Positions 33,790 to 46,480 of a DNA stretch of 64,000 nucleotides are shown here, piece after piece. The number at the start of each line of letters is the position of its first letter. The stretch's first letter is position 1. A program made the translations under genes and the position numbers. A model generated the notes under the pieces. That model did no database searches. It saw only the letters and a program-made list of their open reading frames with translations, and had not been told where the DNA came from. Origin of the DNA: Acephala macrosclerotiorum (taxonomy: Eukaryota; Ascomycota; Leotiomycetes; Helotiales; Mollisiaceae); the NCBI GenBank assembly GCA_014904845.1, contig MU119448.1, positions 1 to 64,000 of the forward strand. Direction: 5' to 3'.

Positions 33790-34219
33790 CGCTGGCTCCC
33801 AAGGTGGCTCAGGTGAGCCCAGGGGATGTGGAAGTCTTTGGGGATCGGCAGCTAATTATTTTTTGTGGCGGGCTGAATTGGGAACGAATGATGGAAATTT
33901 TGTTCTGCAGGACTTTATATACAAGAATTATGGCACTAGCCTTTGACTCACGATAGGAGGACTGAATGAGCAGTATACTCGCGTTGTGTGATTCGATTCG
34001 AGAAAATAGATTCAGGTCGAAATCGACTTCTCGTATCCACTGAGCGCAAGGAGACGAAACAACTCGTTCAATAATTGATCCTTTCTAGTTGCACAATCGA
34101 AAACTACACGGCCGTCACGAGAAGGCAGCGCTACAGTAGAGTGCACAATATGGCGAAAGGATCAAATACACTTCGCATTCTATTTGCAACATCCACATAT
34201 TGAACACTTCTCCTTCGAA
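33790..34219. other. Intergenic region
   Basis: About 430 bp without a supported gene between two leftward small genes. Contains an alternation of normal-composition sequence and a T-rich run near 33855. Nothing recognised. Confidence 0.4.
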
Positions 34220-34855
34220 TCAACACCTCTCATCCCCGACCGTAAGGTCTTGGACTCCAGCCCTAGCCTCCATGGTCTCCACATCATCCTCTCCCTCCTC
34301 ATCCCTTCTCAGCTCCTCAGCCTCCTGGCCCTCAACTATATCCCCCTTCTCCTCAATCTGCCCCCTCTCCCATTCCTCAAACTCCCTAATCGCATCATCG
34401 AGTCTCTTCTTCTGCCTCAACCTCTCGGCCTTCCTCTTCTCCCCCAAAACCTTCAATTTGTCAAACAACTCCGTAATCTCCTTCACTGCCTCATCTCTCT
34501 TCTTCCCGTCTAGTTCTTCATATCTCAAGAGTTGGGAGATTCGTTGCATCATCTCGTCCTCCGAACTCTCATCTTTGTCTAGGGACTTGGCTTGCTCAAC
34601 GTCGGGTTTTGGGCCTTTGGAATTGTTCGAGGATATAGAGTTCAATTTTGATCGAGACTTCCCCTGCGCCAGTTCGAGCTTGGCGATTAGTTCATCGACT
34701 TGCTCCTCAGCGAAACTTTGCCTGCGAAGCTCGCCCATTTCACTGACGGACATGATCAGCTCCCAAGGAGAACTTGTTCCTGATGATGTAGAGGTTTGCG
34801 GGCGGGATCGAGGTGTATGGTACGTTTCTGGTGGCGTAATGTGTAATTCGGACAT
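34220..34855 (-). CDS. Hypothetical charged coiled-coil protein
   Basis: 211 residues from the ATG at 34855 (M-S-E-L-H-I-T-P-P-E-T-Y-H-T-P). The frame continues upstream to 34927 with a hydrophobic stretch that could be a signal peptide (L-V-T-A-L-L-L-T-S-S-L-S-F-G), so the longer form cannot be excluded. A Ser/Thr-rich N-terminus is followed by long helices (R-K-A-E-R-L-R-Q-K-K-R-L-D-D-A-I-R-E-F) and an acidic end. No family recognised. It shares its size class and orientation with the 33478-33789 gene, but I saw no clear sequence similarity. Confidence 0.55.
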   Translation of the reverse strand: MSELHITPPETYHTPRSRPQTSTSSGTSSPWELIMSVSEMGELRRQSFAEEQVDELIAKLELAQGKSRSKLNSISSNNSKGPKPDVEQAKSLDKDESSEDEMMQRISQLLRYEELDGKKRDEAVKEITELFDKLKVLGEKRKAERLRQKKRLDDAIREFEEWERGQIEEKGDIVEGQEAEELRRDEEGEDDVETMEARAGVQDLTVGDERC

Positions 34856-35102
34856 AATGTGAGCGTTGAGGATGTATCCGAAGGAAAGGCTAGATGTAAG
34901 AAGTAGCGCGGTAACAAGGTGCATCATTCAGTGAAGAAAAACCGTGGAATAAGATACGTGTGACGTGTGAATCGAAAACGGAGAATGCTGAAGGCGATGA
35001 CTGGACTTCCAGAGTGCAGTGAATAGCAAGACACCAGAAGAACGAATTACACATGGCGAATGAGGAGAATAGAAGTACACTGCTTCGAACAAACGTATTC
35101 GT

Positions 35103-36150
35103 CTATGCCAAAGCAGCCTTGATAGTAGCCTTGAGATCGTCCTTGGGCAGACCCAATTCCTTATTCGCCAGATCCTCCTCTTTCGGACTCTGCCCCTTCC
35201 CATCCGCGAAGAAGTACACCTTCAAATAGTCACCAAAGCTCGAATAATCTCCCTTCGCCAGCTTCTCATCAGCAATCTTGCCTGACTCTTCAGTACTCTT
35301 CTTCTCCACAGCCCACTTGCTTCCTGATTCCTCTTCGAAAAGTTTCAGTATCTCATTCTGTGTCGTCACAAAGGAGGCAATCTCGATGTATTTATTCGCT
35401 GTTGGGGCTGGGTTCTTGAGGATCGCAGCAATGGCGAGACCGATAAAGGGAAGGTTAGTCCCTGTGAATGGTTCGTTTCCAGAATCGAAGATTGTCGCTT
35501 TCTTTTCCTTGGCCTTGAAGCCTAGAGAGCCAACTTTCAGACCCTATTTGTCCCCCGTAATTAGTTTCCATTCTTTCACACAGAAGAGGAAAAGGGGTGG
35601 CGAGAAAGCTATACCCAATCGAAAAATAATCCAGTGCTCACACCCGTCCAGCTGAAACTCGGATTCGCAGTAGCAGCTTTTGCTAACTGCTCCTGCAACG
35701 CAATCTTCGTACCCAATATCTTCTTCGCCCCACCAGTAACCTTCTGCGTGTTCAACCCAAATTCGCTCGGTATAAACCTCTTCACTCCCGCCTTCACTGC
35801 TTCCTCAATTATACTTCCTTGTTGCGTCAATGCCAGTGTGGCGATTGTGGAGACGACGGCGTCTTGACCTTTCAAGGCTTCTGCGATGGAGGATGAGGAG
35901 GTGTAGTCGACTTTGGCGACTTTGACTGAGGGCGGGAAGGTGGCTTTTGATTCGGTTCGTGTCAACGCGGTGACTGTGAAACCTGCATCTAGCAGGGCTT
36001 GGACGATTGCTGGCCCTAGGTTTCCGGAACCCTATTGTTACTAGAAGTTAGCCAATTGCTCAATCCATGATCGTTTTTCTCTTCTTCGCAGGCTTGAAAA
36101 CAGAGGGTGGGACATACGCCAATGACAGCTACATTCTTAATTGTCGACAT
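35103..36150 (-). CDS. NmrA-like / isoflavone-reductase-like NAD(P)-binding protein
   Basis: Atypical short-chain reductase of the NmrA/PCBER type; substrate unknown. Exons 36150-36118, 36031-35615 and 35543-35103 (introns 86 and 71 bases) give 296 residues. The tiny first exon encodes M-S-T-I-K-N-V-A-V-I-G and joins to G-S-G-N-L-G-P-A-I-V, making the Rossmann glycine motif. Later segments R-F-I-P-S-E-F-G and W-T-G-V-S-T-G-L-F-F-D-W are typical of the family. The frame is open upstream of the chosen ATG to 36240 with a hydrophobic helix (T-I-I-V-L-A-I-S-L-L-F-Y-A-L-F); a longer membrane-anchored form is possible but unproven. Confidence 0.9.
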
Positions 36151-36931
36151 CTTGCTTGGGGTATTGAATAACGCGTAGAATAGCAGACTGATGGCGAGGA
36201 CTATGATGGTAGACCTAGGCTTATATAGAAAAGCAAACATGGTGATGCCATTGAGGATTGGGATGGCGTGTTATATCAGTGGATTGCTTGCCGTGAAGCT
36301 GTGAGGCTGTTGGAGGTTCGGCCCCACAATGGGAGGTTTCGCAATCGTCGGCCAGCATTGCGGTGCGGGGTTCAGTGATCGGAAGCATTGTTGCAGAGTG
36401 GGAGCCGATACTCTAAATAAGCTGCTGATGGTTTTCTAGAGTTGGAGGAAGCGCTGCTGGGCAGGCTTCGGTTGGCGGTTATGGAGATGTTTGGAGAGAG
36501 TTGAAAGCTTGAGGTGAGGTGTGTTCGGAAGCCAAAAAAAGGTGGGGTCGAATCGCGTATTCCGTATTCACTCCGAGGTGGAGGGCCATGCATGAGATAC
36601 GGTATTGCTTACTTTATCATCTCTCCGCTTTCCAATTTTCTTGCAACATTCCGAGCTAAAGCTTTCTTTGGAGGACTCTGAATAATTTTTTGTATTTGTA
36701 AGAACTTCAAAAGTGCAATTTCTAAGAACCAATCGATTCAATCCAGTCGCATCTTCACAGGCAAGCCAGAAATTTGCTTGCTGATTCGTAATGTCATTGA
36801 CTTTCGGACTCGAGTCGCTCTCTACATCCATGAAAATGCTTCAAAACGCCAAAACCATGCATGCCGCCCAAGGGTATATCATCAATCATCACACATCTCT
36901 CAGCATCCGTACTACCTCATCCTTGAGCCTC
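36151..36931. other. Intergenic region
   Basis: About 780 bp between two leftward genes; promoter of the NmrA-like gene and 3' flank of the Aim6-like gene. No supported gene. Confidence 0.45.
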
Positions 36932-38099
36932 CTAGCACAGATGCAAATTCAACACATTGCACCATCTCCAGTTCCACCTACTCGCCTCGAAGATTTCATC
37001 TGCATTCAACATTCCCACTTCGGCATCCACCAGCTGCTTCCACACATTAATGCGCCTTGTGCTTGGCCAACCAGGGGTATTCCAGTACCGACTCACCAAC
37101 CCCAACTCCTTCGCTTTGGCGATCTGTCCATCAACAACAGCTAGTTGGCTGGTAGAGAGACCACTATGGCTAACGTGCCAGAACATATGCGACATCGAGG
37201 TACTGGCGTAATAGGAATTGGAGATGTTGTACATCCCAGAGGAAAGGTCATCGAGAGGCGCGTCGAAGAACACATCTCTGTACGTGGAGTTGGCGTAGCT
37301 GGAGTTGAGGACAGCAGAGAATGGAGTGTTGCCAGTTCCAACGTGAATTATCGGACCAGGTACAATGCCAGTGCCATTCCAGTATGTTAACCAGCCTTTC
37401 TCGCGGAACGTTTGGAGTTGTGCTTGTACAGCGTCGAGGGTGGAGGCGCCTTCTGTTTTGAGATCGGTCATCAGGACGATACTTCGTATAGGCTCGGTAT
37501 CCCATACGCCGTTGGCCGTTGTGTCGTTTGTGAGGGTCGTGTTTGGGTTCTGGTTCTCGAGAATGGTGGTCAACGGATCGAGGTAGAGAGAGCGAAATGT
37601 GCGATTGGGACGAAGAGATCGTGCGGTATGTCCCACTAATAGCTCGCCGTTGATGAGATGGCAATCTGCCTCCACCCCTGTTACACCCAAGCTCAGGGCA
37701 TCGAACAATGGCACTGGGCGCCAGTAATCGTTATGCGAATGTATCGGCTTCGGCATGATATCCTGGCTGAAGTGCTCTAACCACGAAGGAGGGGCAGGAG
37801 TGACAGTCCCAGGCTCTCTCCAAGCAGCCACGATCTTCGATAACCCATTATCAGGAAGCTTTGGAGGTGCCAAGACTCGTACAAGGTCGATGATCAAAGA
37901 GTGGTATATTCTATCTCGGAATCAGCCATGGTAAAGGAGAAAGTGGGAGGTTCAATCTGTACATCATAGTGATCGTCCCCAGGATCACAGCAGCAGTGAG
38001 GATGTAGACCAGATGTCTGACGATCTTCGGCCATGGTGATTCTTCTGTTTGGCTCTTCCTGTCGAAGGAGCGCCGTAATATCGAGCGGGTACTTCTCAT
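36932..38099 (-). CDS. AIM6: Aim6-like PLC-type phosphodiesterase, membrane anchored
   Basis: Related to 'altered inheritance of mitochondria protein 6', a PLC-like/glycerophosphodiester phosphodiesterase-fold family; substrate not established. Exons 38099-37963 and 37910-36932, joined by a 52-base intron (GTACAG...GGCTGATTCCGAGATAG), give 371 residues. Without the intron the two halves are in different frames. The N-terminus has one hydrophobic helix (L-V-Y-I-L-T-A-A-V-I-L-G-T-I-T). The catalytic-type start I-H-S-H-N-D-Y-W-R is followed by V-E-A-D-C-H-L, L-L-V-G-H and S-L-Y-L-D-P-L. The donor GTACAG is unusual, so the exact junction carries some doubt. Confidence 0.8.
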
Positions 38100-40540
38100 C
38101 CAATTCCGGTACTTAGTGCTTGTAGAAATTCCGTAGACAACTTCTCGCTTAAGGCTCGAGAATAATTGGCGCCGAGGTACTCGCCGCACTCTCAACTTTA
38201 CTAGTAATTTTGCACTAAACGGTGAGGCCCATCGAAGTACTTTTCTGCCAATTGGTCTTAGCCTTTTACACGTGACCATTCTCTCACATAGCTTCGACAT
38301 TCGTAAAAACATTAAACACTACTACTATTGTAAACTTTTATCAACTCTATTACTTTCAACGACTACATTATAGTTACTTCTAGTCATTTTTTGATAGTTA
38401 ATCCAAATGGACTCGAAGATAGACGACAATAGTTCTTCTATTTGCGCGCAAGGTCTCTATTTATGCTTTTGGAGACGATTGGAATGAGTAGAAGCACCTA
38501 CGAGAAAATATGGCCTTATATAATTAACGTTTACTTTAAAGTCAACTTGAAAAGATATTCTTCGCAGAATAAAAAATAGAGGACATACTACAACTGCAAA
38601 TGGAGACGTACTCTCGACGACTTAACTCTATAGATACACAAGAGTGCTAGTGCGTCGAGAGTTTTAGTCAGTGGAAAATGCTATACTATTATTTCATGTT
38701 TTATGACGTTTGTAATTCGAGAAGATGAAGTAGAGGAGAATCTCATATTCTGAGCAATTTATCGAGAAGAATACACACACACGCTAGATAATATGAATAT
38801 GTGAAAGCAGAATAACGCTGTTAAGATGACTATTTAAGTAGAGCTACGAAAGGACTATAGTGCTGGCCATATTACTAATATCTTTTTGTTAAAAAGAAGA
38901 GATAGTGCTTGGTTTACTTTACAAACTGCAAAAAGTCAATATTTCAATCGAATTACTGTACAAAACTGAAAGAGATTTGTTGATATTATAAGTGCTATTA
39001 ACAACTTTCGATTGACTCAAATCGGCGTTACATGGAAATAAGAACTTGTCGCCGCAGAAATTCAATGCATTGATTTAAGTTTTCGTTATAAGATTTTACA
39101 CGTTCAAAATTAAATTGGCGCTATAATTCATAGAATTATTTGGGCTTCGAATTACTGTTTTCGCGTTTTTATAGTTCGCGATTATTTAACTTTATTCGAT
39201 TCTACACATAAAACGAATCAAAAGAAATGGAAATTGTTTATATGGATAGTTCGCACGGAAATAAATATGAGATTGCTTTGTGCAAAAGCTTTAATTAATA
39301 GAGAAAATAGAAATACAATCGATCAGACTATAATCACATTACGCTATTGAATAAAAGAGTTTGTTTTAGTTTGGCAGATTTATTACGCGTTGACAAACGA
39401 TTTTGCGGTAGAACAATAAGCTTTTTAAATCGGTTTTTTTTCTACGAATTCTGGCGTTTATAGTAGAGTTATTTATTTTTTTTGCTATTGGCATTCTATG
39501 TAAACATGCGATTGAAAGCTTTCTAGCGATCTATTTCGAGATGCGAATAAATACATCAAAGTAGCATTATTTGAAAAGAGATCAAAAGCTGATTGTATTG
39601 AGTCGATTCAAACTGCGTTTGATTCTATAGTAGAAAGCACTATAATTCGAAGAAATAGTAAGGATTGGGACTTAAAGCGATACATTAAAAGGGAATGGAT
39701 ACTTACAAGAGCAAATTGGATCAATTTTGCTAGGCAACACGAGTATATTCTTATGTAGATTGAAACAATTAGTATGAACGAAAAATGGTATAACGCGTTG
39801 AAAATTGCTCTAGGATTAGCTCGCGGTCAAAACTCTTATTACTTATTTGCTAGAGTTATTGAGACCTTCGAAGACTGCGCTCGATATGTCGATTACGCGT
39901 ATACCAAAGCTTAAAGCAAGTGGAAAGTACGGCAATTTGATTTAGTTTTCGAGTAGTTTTGATTGAAGTTATTTCTATTTTTTGCGCAGATTATTCTCGC
40001 AGAGAGTTTTCGAGACGCCAAATCCCATCAATTTGATGTGCAAACTCGATTTTTACGCTCTTTTAACGAGAATAATAAATGCTATTGTCAGTATTTTCGA
40101 AAGTAGAATTTGCTTTGCGATCATATAATGAAATTGTAGTTATTTAGTGCTTAAATCAATCAACAGTTCGACGACGCGATAAAGTCTAATTGGGAAAAGT
40201 ATATTGCAATGTTTAGAGACCAGCAATTCGAAGTCTACGAGAATAAACGCGTTGATCAAACTCTCGTTGTCGCAGGCCAAGATAAACGGGAAATCCATGT
40301 ATTGAATCGAACGCTCGCGCGCAGTCGAGTTGATATAAAGGAGATTATTACGAACGTTCGAGACCGAAGATTCGAGTTCGAAGTTGGAATTAGAGAGCGT
40401 GGAATATTAGTAGAAGTTGCCCAGCGAACTATAGAAGCGTTCAATCAAACTTACTCTATTGTAATAGCGCGTATTATGACGCTAACGCTAAAAAGGCTAA
40501 TAGGCGGCGAGAACTAGAATAAGAGTAATAGAAAGCGTAT
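38100..40540 (+). mobile_element. RIP-eroded Mutator-like (MULE) transposon relic
   Basis: Moderately AT-rich DNA with scattered, stop-ridden coding traces all on the plus strand: F-D-S-T-H-K-T-N-Q-K-K-W (about 39194-39230), matching the D-S-T-H-x-T-N motif around the first catalytic Asp of MULE transposases; then R-D-A-N-K-Y-I-K-V-A-L-F-E-K (39540s), K-D-W-D-L-K-R-Y-I-K-R-E-W and A-L-K-I-A-L-G-L-A-R-G-Q (39660-39840). Stops interrupt every segment. A 102-codon open piece remains at 40209-40517. Assignment to MULE rests on these motifs only; the ends and terminal repeats were not found. Confidence 0.5.
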
Positions 40541-40702
40541 TGTTGTTGTTATTATGGTTTAGACGCGAGAGCAAAGAATTACATCTTCGAGCTTGTACTA
40601 TAAATATCAGGTTGAGTACGCTATGGGCGCTTTTGCCTGCTAAATTGACCCCAAGTGTGCAGAATAATACTTATGCCGAGATGCCGTAAAGCGAGAAGTT
40701 GT

Positions 40703-41041
40703 CTACGGAATTTCTATTTCGTACTTAGTTCGTCGGGATGGACGTGGTAACCTCTCCTCTAGCTCGACTATCGAGACCCGAGGTTCTGCCTTTGTATTCT
40801 CTGAGACCTCAATGATATCCATGGCGACTGGCGCCCTTGAAAATCCCGGGGAATGAAACAAACCGTCAAAGCTGTTCGGATTCAAGACAGAAAATATCGA
40901 CCTTAAGAAGTGCTCATCACAAACTTCATAAAAAAATCCCAAGAGATGCAGACAAGGTCCATCTCTGACCTCTGCAGCGGAGAAACCCATACTTATGGAT
41001 TCCACCTTATTTGAGCCCCTTCCCCGAACCCAGCTGGACAA
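40703..41041 (-). CDS. Hypothetical 112-residue frame at the edge of the AT isochore
   Basis: A single open frame of ordinary composition wedged between a transposon relic and the AT block. It reads M-S-S-W-V-R-G-R-G at the start and A-E-V-R-D-G-P-C-L-H-L-L-G-F-F-Y-E-V-C in the middle. No family recognised; it may be a fragment of a larger gene cut by the AT-rich block. Confidence 0.25.
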   Translation of the reverse strand: MSSWVRGRGSNKVESISMGFSAAEVRDGPCLHLLGFFYEVCDEHFLRSIFSVLNPNSFDGLFHSPGFSRAPVAMDIIEVSENTKAEPRVSIVELEERLPRPSRRTKYEIEIP

Positions 41042-41239
41042 CTCTGTCAGTCACACTGGCTTCTGGAAGCGCATTTGCCTGTTAGTGGCGTAACCAAGAT
41101 CCCGTGCCAAATCCCATCCCTGCCAAAATCCTACCTTTATTTAAATGTTACGAGAAACCCTCCACATCCACGTGCTACGCACGTGACCTCTGTCTATATA
41201 TAGTCGAGCTCTCCATCCATAGATCATCATCTCAATCAT

Positions 41240-44200
41240 TATTTATATTACACATATTTATTTATTTTCGTGATATTAAATAATAAAATTTAAATATTTT
41301 AATTAATATTTAATAAAATTATTTGAAATTTAAAATTTAAAATAAATATATTTAAATTTTTTATAATATATTATATTTTTTTTATTATATAAATATTTAA
41401 ATTTTATTTAACAATCAAATAATAAATTAATTACTATTTTCAATCGATTTAATTACTATTTTCTATAATCGATTTATTAAAATCTCGTATCGTTTTATTA
41501 TTCGTATAATTAATTATTAAAATAATACAATTATACAAATTTTACGTTGATTAATTTACTATAAAAATATTAAAAATAAACGAGTAAATCAAATTATTAT
41601 TATTTAAAAAATTATTTCTTTTTTATTTTCGTTTAATATTTTGAGATAAAAAAAAACAAAAAACGATTTTTTATTATTATTATTTTTTCGTAATTTAAAA
41701 TAATAATTATTTTATTTTTTTATTTATTTTTTTTATTTTATTTTTTTCAAATTTTTTATATTTAATTATTATTATTTTTCGTTTTATTTTTTATTTTTTA
41801 TTTTTTTTTCTATTTATTATTATTATTTAAATAATAATTTATTTTTTTATATTTTTAGTTTTATTTTTTTATTTTTAATCGTTATTATTATTATTTTTTT
41901 TAATTAATTTAATCGATATACGTCGTTATTAATAATTAATATTAAATCTTTTTTTTTTTAATAACAATAAATCAAATATTGAAAATCATTTTAATATAAA
42001 AAATAAACAAAAAAAAATCGATATTAAAATTGAATTAACGAATATTAATATTAATATTAATAAAAACAATAAAATAAATTTATTAAATTTAAAATAATTT
42101 ACTATAATAAATATTAATATTAATATTAATAAAAATAATAAAATAAATTTATTAAATTTAAAATAATTTACTAAAAAAAAGAATATTTATTTATTAAAAT
42201 ATTATTTCAATTAAAAAAATAATTTTAATAAATTTCAAAATAAAAATAAAAATTATAATAATAAAATTTTTTTTTTTTAAATATAATTAAAAGAAATTTT
42301 TATTGATAAATATATATATATTTTTTTTATTTATTATTTTTTATTATCGAATTTATTAATTTAATTTTTTTTATAAATATTATAAATATATATAAAAAAA
42401 TTTTATTCGAATAATATAAATCGTTTTTTATTGTATTTTTAAATTTTTTTTTAAATAAATATTAAATTAATATTAAAAAAAGAATAAAATTTTTTTTATT
42501 AATATTTAATTAATTAATATATTTAAAATATATTAAAAAAATTTTTAATTCGTATACGAATAAATAATTAAAAAAAAAAATAGAAAAAAAAAAAAATAGT
42601 TATATATATTAAATAAATAATATTTTTTGTTTATTTGTTTAATTTAATTCGAATTATTATCAATAAAAACTAATAAAATATTTATTATAAATTTTTAAAA
42701 AATTAATAAAAAAATATTATTTATCGACGAAAAAATACAATAATATTACAATATATATTGAAAATTTTATAAACGTTTTATAAATTAATTTAATTACAAT
42801 AAAATAAAAATATATATATAATTAATAATAAATTTAATTTAATTTTTTTTATTAATTAATTATTTTTTTTATAAATCGATTTTTAATACTTTTAAAATTT
42901 CGTTATAATAATATCGCAATAAATTTATTTTAAAATTTTAATAATAAATTTCATCGAATTTTAATCGAATTTATATATAAATTTACGAAAAAATATTTTA
43001 ATATAAAAAATATATAAATTTAATTTTAAACTTTTTTTCGTTTTTTCGTTTTTTATTATTTTTATTTAATATTTTTTATTTTTTTTTATTTTAATCAAAA
43101 CATACAATTTATATAGAAATTAAAAATACGTTTATATTTTTCGAAATTATTTTTAATTCGTTTTTAATTTTTAATTCGTATATTATTTTTTTAAATTTTA
43201 TTTTTATTAATAATACGTTTTTAATTTCGAGTTTTATATTAATAGCGAAAATTAATAAATTAAATATTAAATTTAATTATAAATAATTATTTTTATATTT
43301 AAAATCGAAAATAATTAATATTTTTATTTTTCGCAAATTTATTAAAACGTCGTATAATTAAAAAATTTCGTTCGATTAATTATTATCGTATACGATTCTC
43401 TTAAAATAAATAAAGCGATTCGATATATTTATTAAATTCTTACAAATTATATGTTTGTATTTTTTTTAATACAATACTAATAACGCTTTCAATTAAAACG
43501 ATATATATTATACGATTTTTTTCTCGTAAATTTATTTTTACTCGTAATACAATATATTAATTATAAATTAATAAATAACGTAAACAATACACTTTAAAAT
43601 ATAATAATATAATATACTAAAATTAATATTTTTATTAAATACTATTTTCAACGAACAATTATTACTAATACGCGAATTATTATTTTCAATTACAAATTTT
43701 AATACGATTTAATATAAATAATTTATCAAATAATTTATTAAATCGATTTTAATCAATCACAAAAATTTATACTTAAAAAATTTTTATTTATTAATAAAAA
43801 TCTCGTCGTTCGTCGTTTTATTATAAAACGAAAAAAATAAAAATACTATTTTTAAAATATAATAATATAATAATTCAAATATCGAATTATTAATCGCGCG
43901 ATTTTCAATATTAAATAACAATTAAAAATTACATTTTTTAAATATATTTAAAAATATTAAAATTTAAAATATTTAATCAATAAAATCAAATAATAATTTT
44001 TCGAATTTAAATTTAATTAAAACGTAAAAATTATTTTAAATTAAAACAATAAAATATTTTTACTTTAAAAACATTTAATCAAAACAATAATAATACTTTT
44101 AAAAACAATTATCAAAAAAAAATTCTATTATTATAATACGATTATCAATATAATCATTATTTATTATTATTTCCAAAAAAAAAAAATCGCTATTTAATTA

Positions 44201-45800
44201 CACAAAAAATCGTCAATACAACAAACGAATTCGATATCATCGAAAAAAACTAATTCGCAATTAACAATCGTCAAAATCGAAAAACAAATATTAAATAATA
44301 TTATATTATTAGTATTTATCGAAAAAAAAATTTTTATTTATTTTTTTTATTTAAAAAAATAAAATTTATTATTCAAAAAATACACTTACAAATTTATTAA
44401 TTCGAAAAATTTAACAAAATATTTCAAACGAAAATATTTAATTTATATTAAAAAAAAAATCGATTTTAATATAAAATTTATCAAATAAAATTACAATACA
44501 AATAATATTTTTAAAATTACACAAAAACTATTTACAAAATCGTTTTTTAATATTTTAATAATATATTAAAAATATATAATTATAAAATTTATATTTATTT
44601 TATTTTATTTTTATTTTTTTACTTTTTCTCGATTATATATTATTTTTATAATATATTTTTTAAAATAAAATCAAATTAAATAAAACTTTAATAATTATAT
44701 AAAAATAAAAAATTATTTTTAAAAAAAAATTAATTTATAAACTATTAATATAATTTTATAAACTTTTTTTTATTCGTAATAAATTTAAAATTTATTAAAA
44801 TTAATTCAAAATTATAAAAAACGTTATATATTAATATTTATCGAATTTTAATATTATTATTATATATTTTTAATTTAATTTAATAATTATTATATTTTAA
44901 ATTAATAAAATTATTATAAATAAAATATATTACGATAAAAAAAATCGATTAAAATAAAATAATATAATTATTATTTTTTATATTAATTTTATATTTAAAA
45001 TTTATTATAATTTTAATTTTTTTTTAATTTATTTTTAAAAATTTAAAAATTTTCAAAATTTATAAAAATTCTAAAAAATTTGTTTTTAAAATTATAAAAA
45101 TTTTTAAAAACGATAATTTTAAAATATATTGTAATCTCAAAATTTTTATCGATTTTAAAAATTAATAAATATTATATATATAATTAAAATTTAATCGTAT
45201 TTTGAATTTATATAATAAATTTATTCAAATTATATTATTATATAAACAAATTTTTATTACGATTTTTTTATATTAATTATTTGTTTGTATTAATTATTTT
45301 TTTATAATATTAATTTTATAGTATTAATATTTTATTTATATTTATAATTTTATAGTATTAATAATTTTTTAATATTAATTGTTTTTTTGTACTAATTATA
45401 TATTTGTACTAATTATTTTTTAATACAAATAGTTTTATAATATTTATTTTTGCGTATCGAAAAACTTTATATATTGAAAAAAATAATAAATATTTTAATT
45501 TTAAATATTATAAAATTAATATATATTATAATATTTTTTATTATTTTTTATAAATTATATTTTATAATTATTTTTAAATACTTTAAATATTTTCGATTAA
45601 AAATTTTATATTCTCGTCGTCGTTTTTACGTTTAATTTATTAAAAAAAAAATTTATAATATAATAAACTTTTTTTATTATAATTGTATTATTAAATTTAT
45701 ATTATTTTTAAAATTTATAAAAAGTTTTAATCGAATTTTTAAATTTTTTTATTATACGAAAAATTATTAATATTCTTATAACGATTATAATATATAAATT
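41240..45800. repeat. Large AT-rich isochore (RIP-type)
   Basis: About 4.5 kb composed almost wholly of A and T with only rare CG or isolated C/G bases and no gene-like frame. The left edge is abrupt, just after a normal-composition segment ending near 41230. The only GC-containing words are mainly TCG/CGA, as expected when CpA has been depleted. The one 61-codon frame inside (45450-45635) is compositional. I infer heavily RIP-mutated transposon DNA; family not recoverable. Such blocks are typical heterochromatin in fungi with RIP. Confidence 0.85.
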
Positions 45801-46079
45801 TATACAAGATCGTTACACGAATCGATACCTCGAATCGAAGCGAGTGACGAATAATCCCGTACGTACTACTATATTTACGCGATAAATTCACTTATATAAT
45901 TACTACCTCGATAAATAAAAAACACCAAAGCAACAAAACTTTGGAAAACTGTTGCCTAAATATTTAGTTCTTAGTAACGTATCCAACCTCCCTTTATCGT
46001 TACCCTTGCGCGCCTAGGGATTCCCAACATACCATTACGCTTCACGTTAACATCGACAGTCGAATATGTATCCGACATC

Positions 46080-46375
46080 AATGGATTCATCTACCGAGGC
46101 TCCCCTGCCTCTGTCTGTGGCTCATGTGCCTCTAGTGCAGCACTTTTACGCTGTCGGCCACTTTCCCCCTTGCCCTTGATGACCTCCTTCGCAGCACGGG
46201 CTGTTCTTGCCACCTCGATGTCAAAGCTCATCATCACCTTCGCCTTTCCGAGTACGACTGACCTAAGATCTTAGTGGAGCGGCGAACCTTAGCGTCGTTG
46301 TTCATTTCGGTCAGTAGCTGGTTCTGGTCATGGTCGACTCGTGAGCTAAACTCGTATCCCAAATGTAAAAATGAG
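46080..46375 (-). mobile_element. C-terminal remnant of a Fot1/pogo-type transposase
   Basis: Reading leftward, one frame gives N-N-D-A-K-V-R-R-S-T-K-I-L-G and a second, after a frameshift near 46265, gives V-V-L-G-K-A-K-V-M-M-S-F-D-I-E, then A-R-A-A-K-E-V-I-K-G-K-G and R-K-S-A-A-L-E-A, ending at a stop. This is the basic tail found at the end of fungal pogo/Fot1 (CENP-B/DDE) transposases. The DDE core is absent; the adjacent AT block may contain what is left of it. Base composition here is normal. Confidence 0.6.
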
Positions 46376-46480
46376 ATTGATATTGGGCTAGTCTTTTTAA
46401 GGAAAAATTGACATTGCTATTTGTCACCTGCATATTCTGCGGCATCACATGTAGCCCTTCCAGACATCTCTCTTTGGGAT

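Noticed and set aside
36151..36240. Membrane-anchored N-terminal extension of the NmrA-like protein
   Set aside because: The frame is open, but the family normally starts at M-S-T-I-K-N-V-A-V-I-G; the extension is more likely leader sequence.
45450..45635. 61-codon frame in the AT isochore
   Set aside because: Composed of Ile, Phe, Tyr, Lys and Leu as dictated by AT-rich sequence; no family features.
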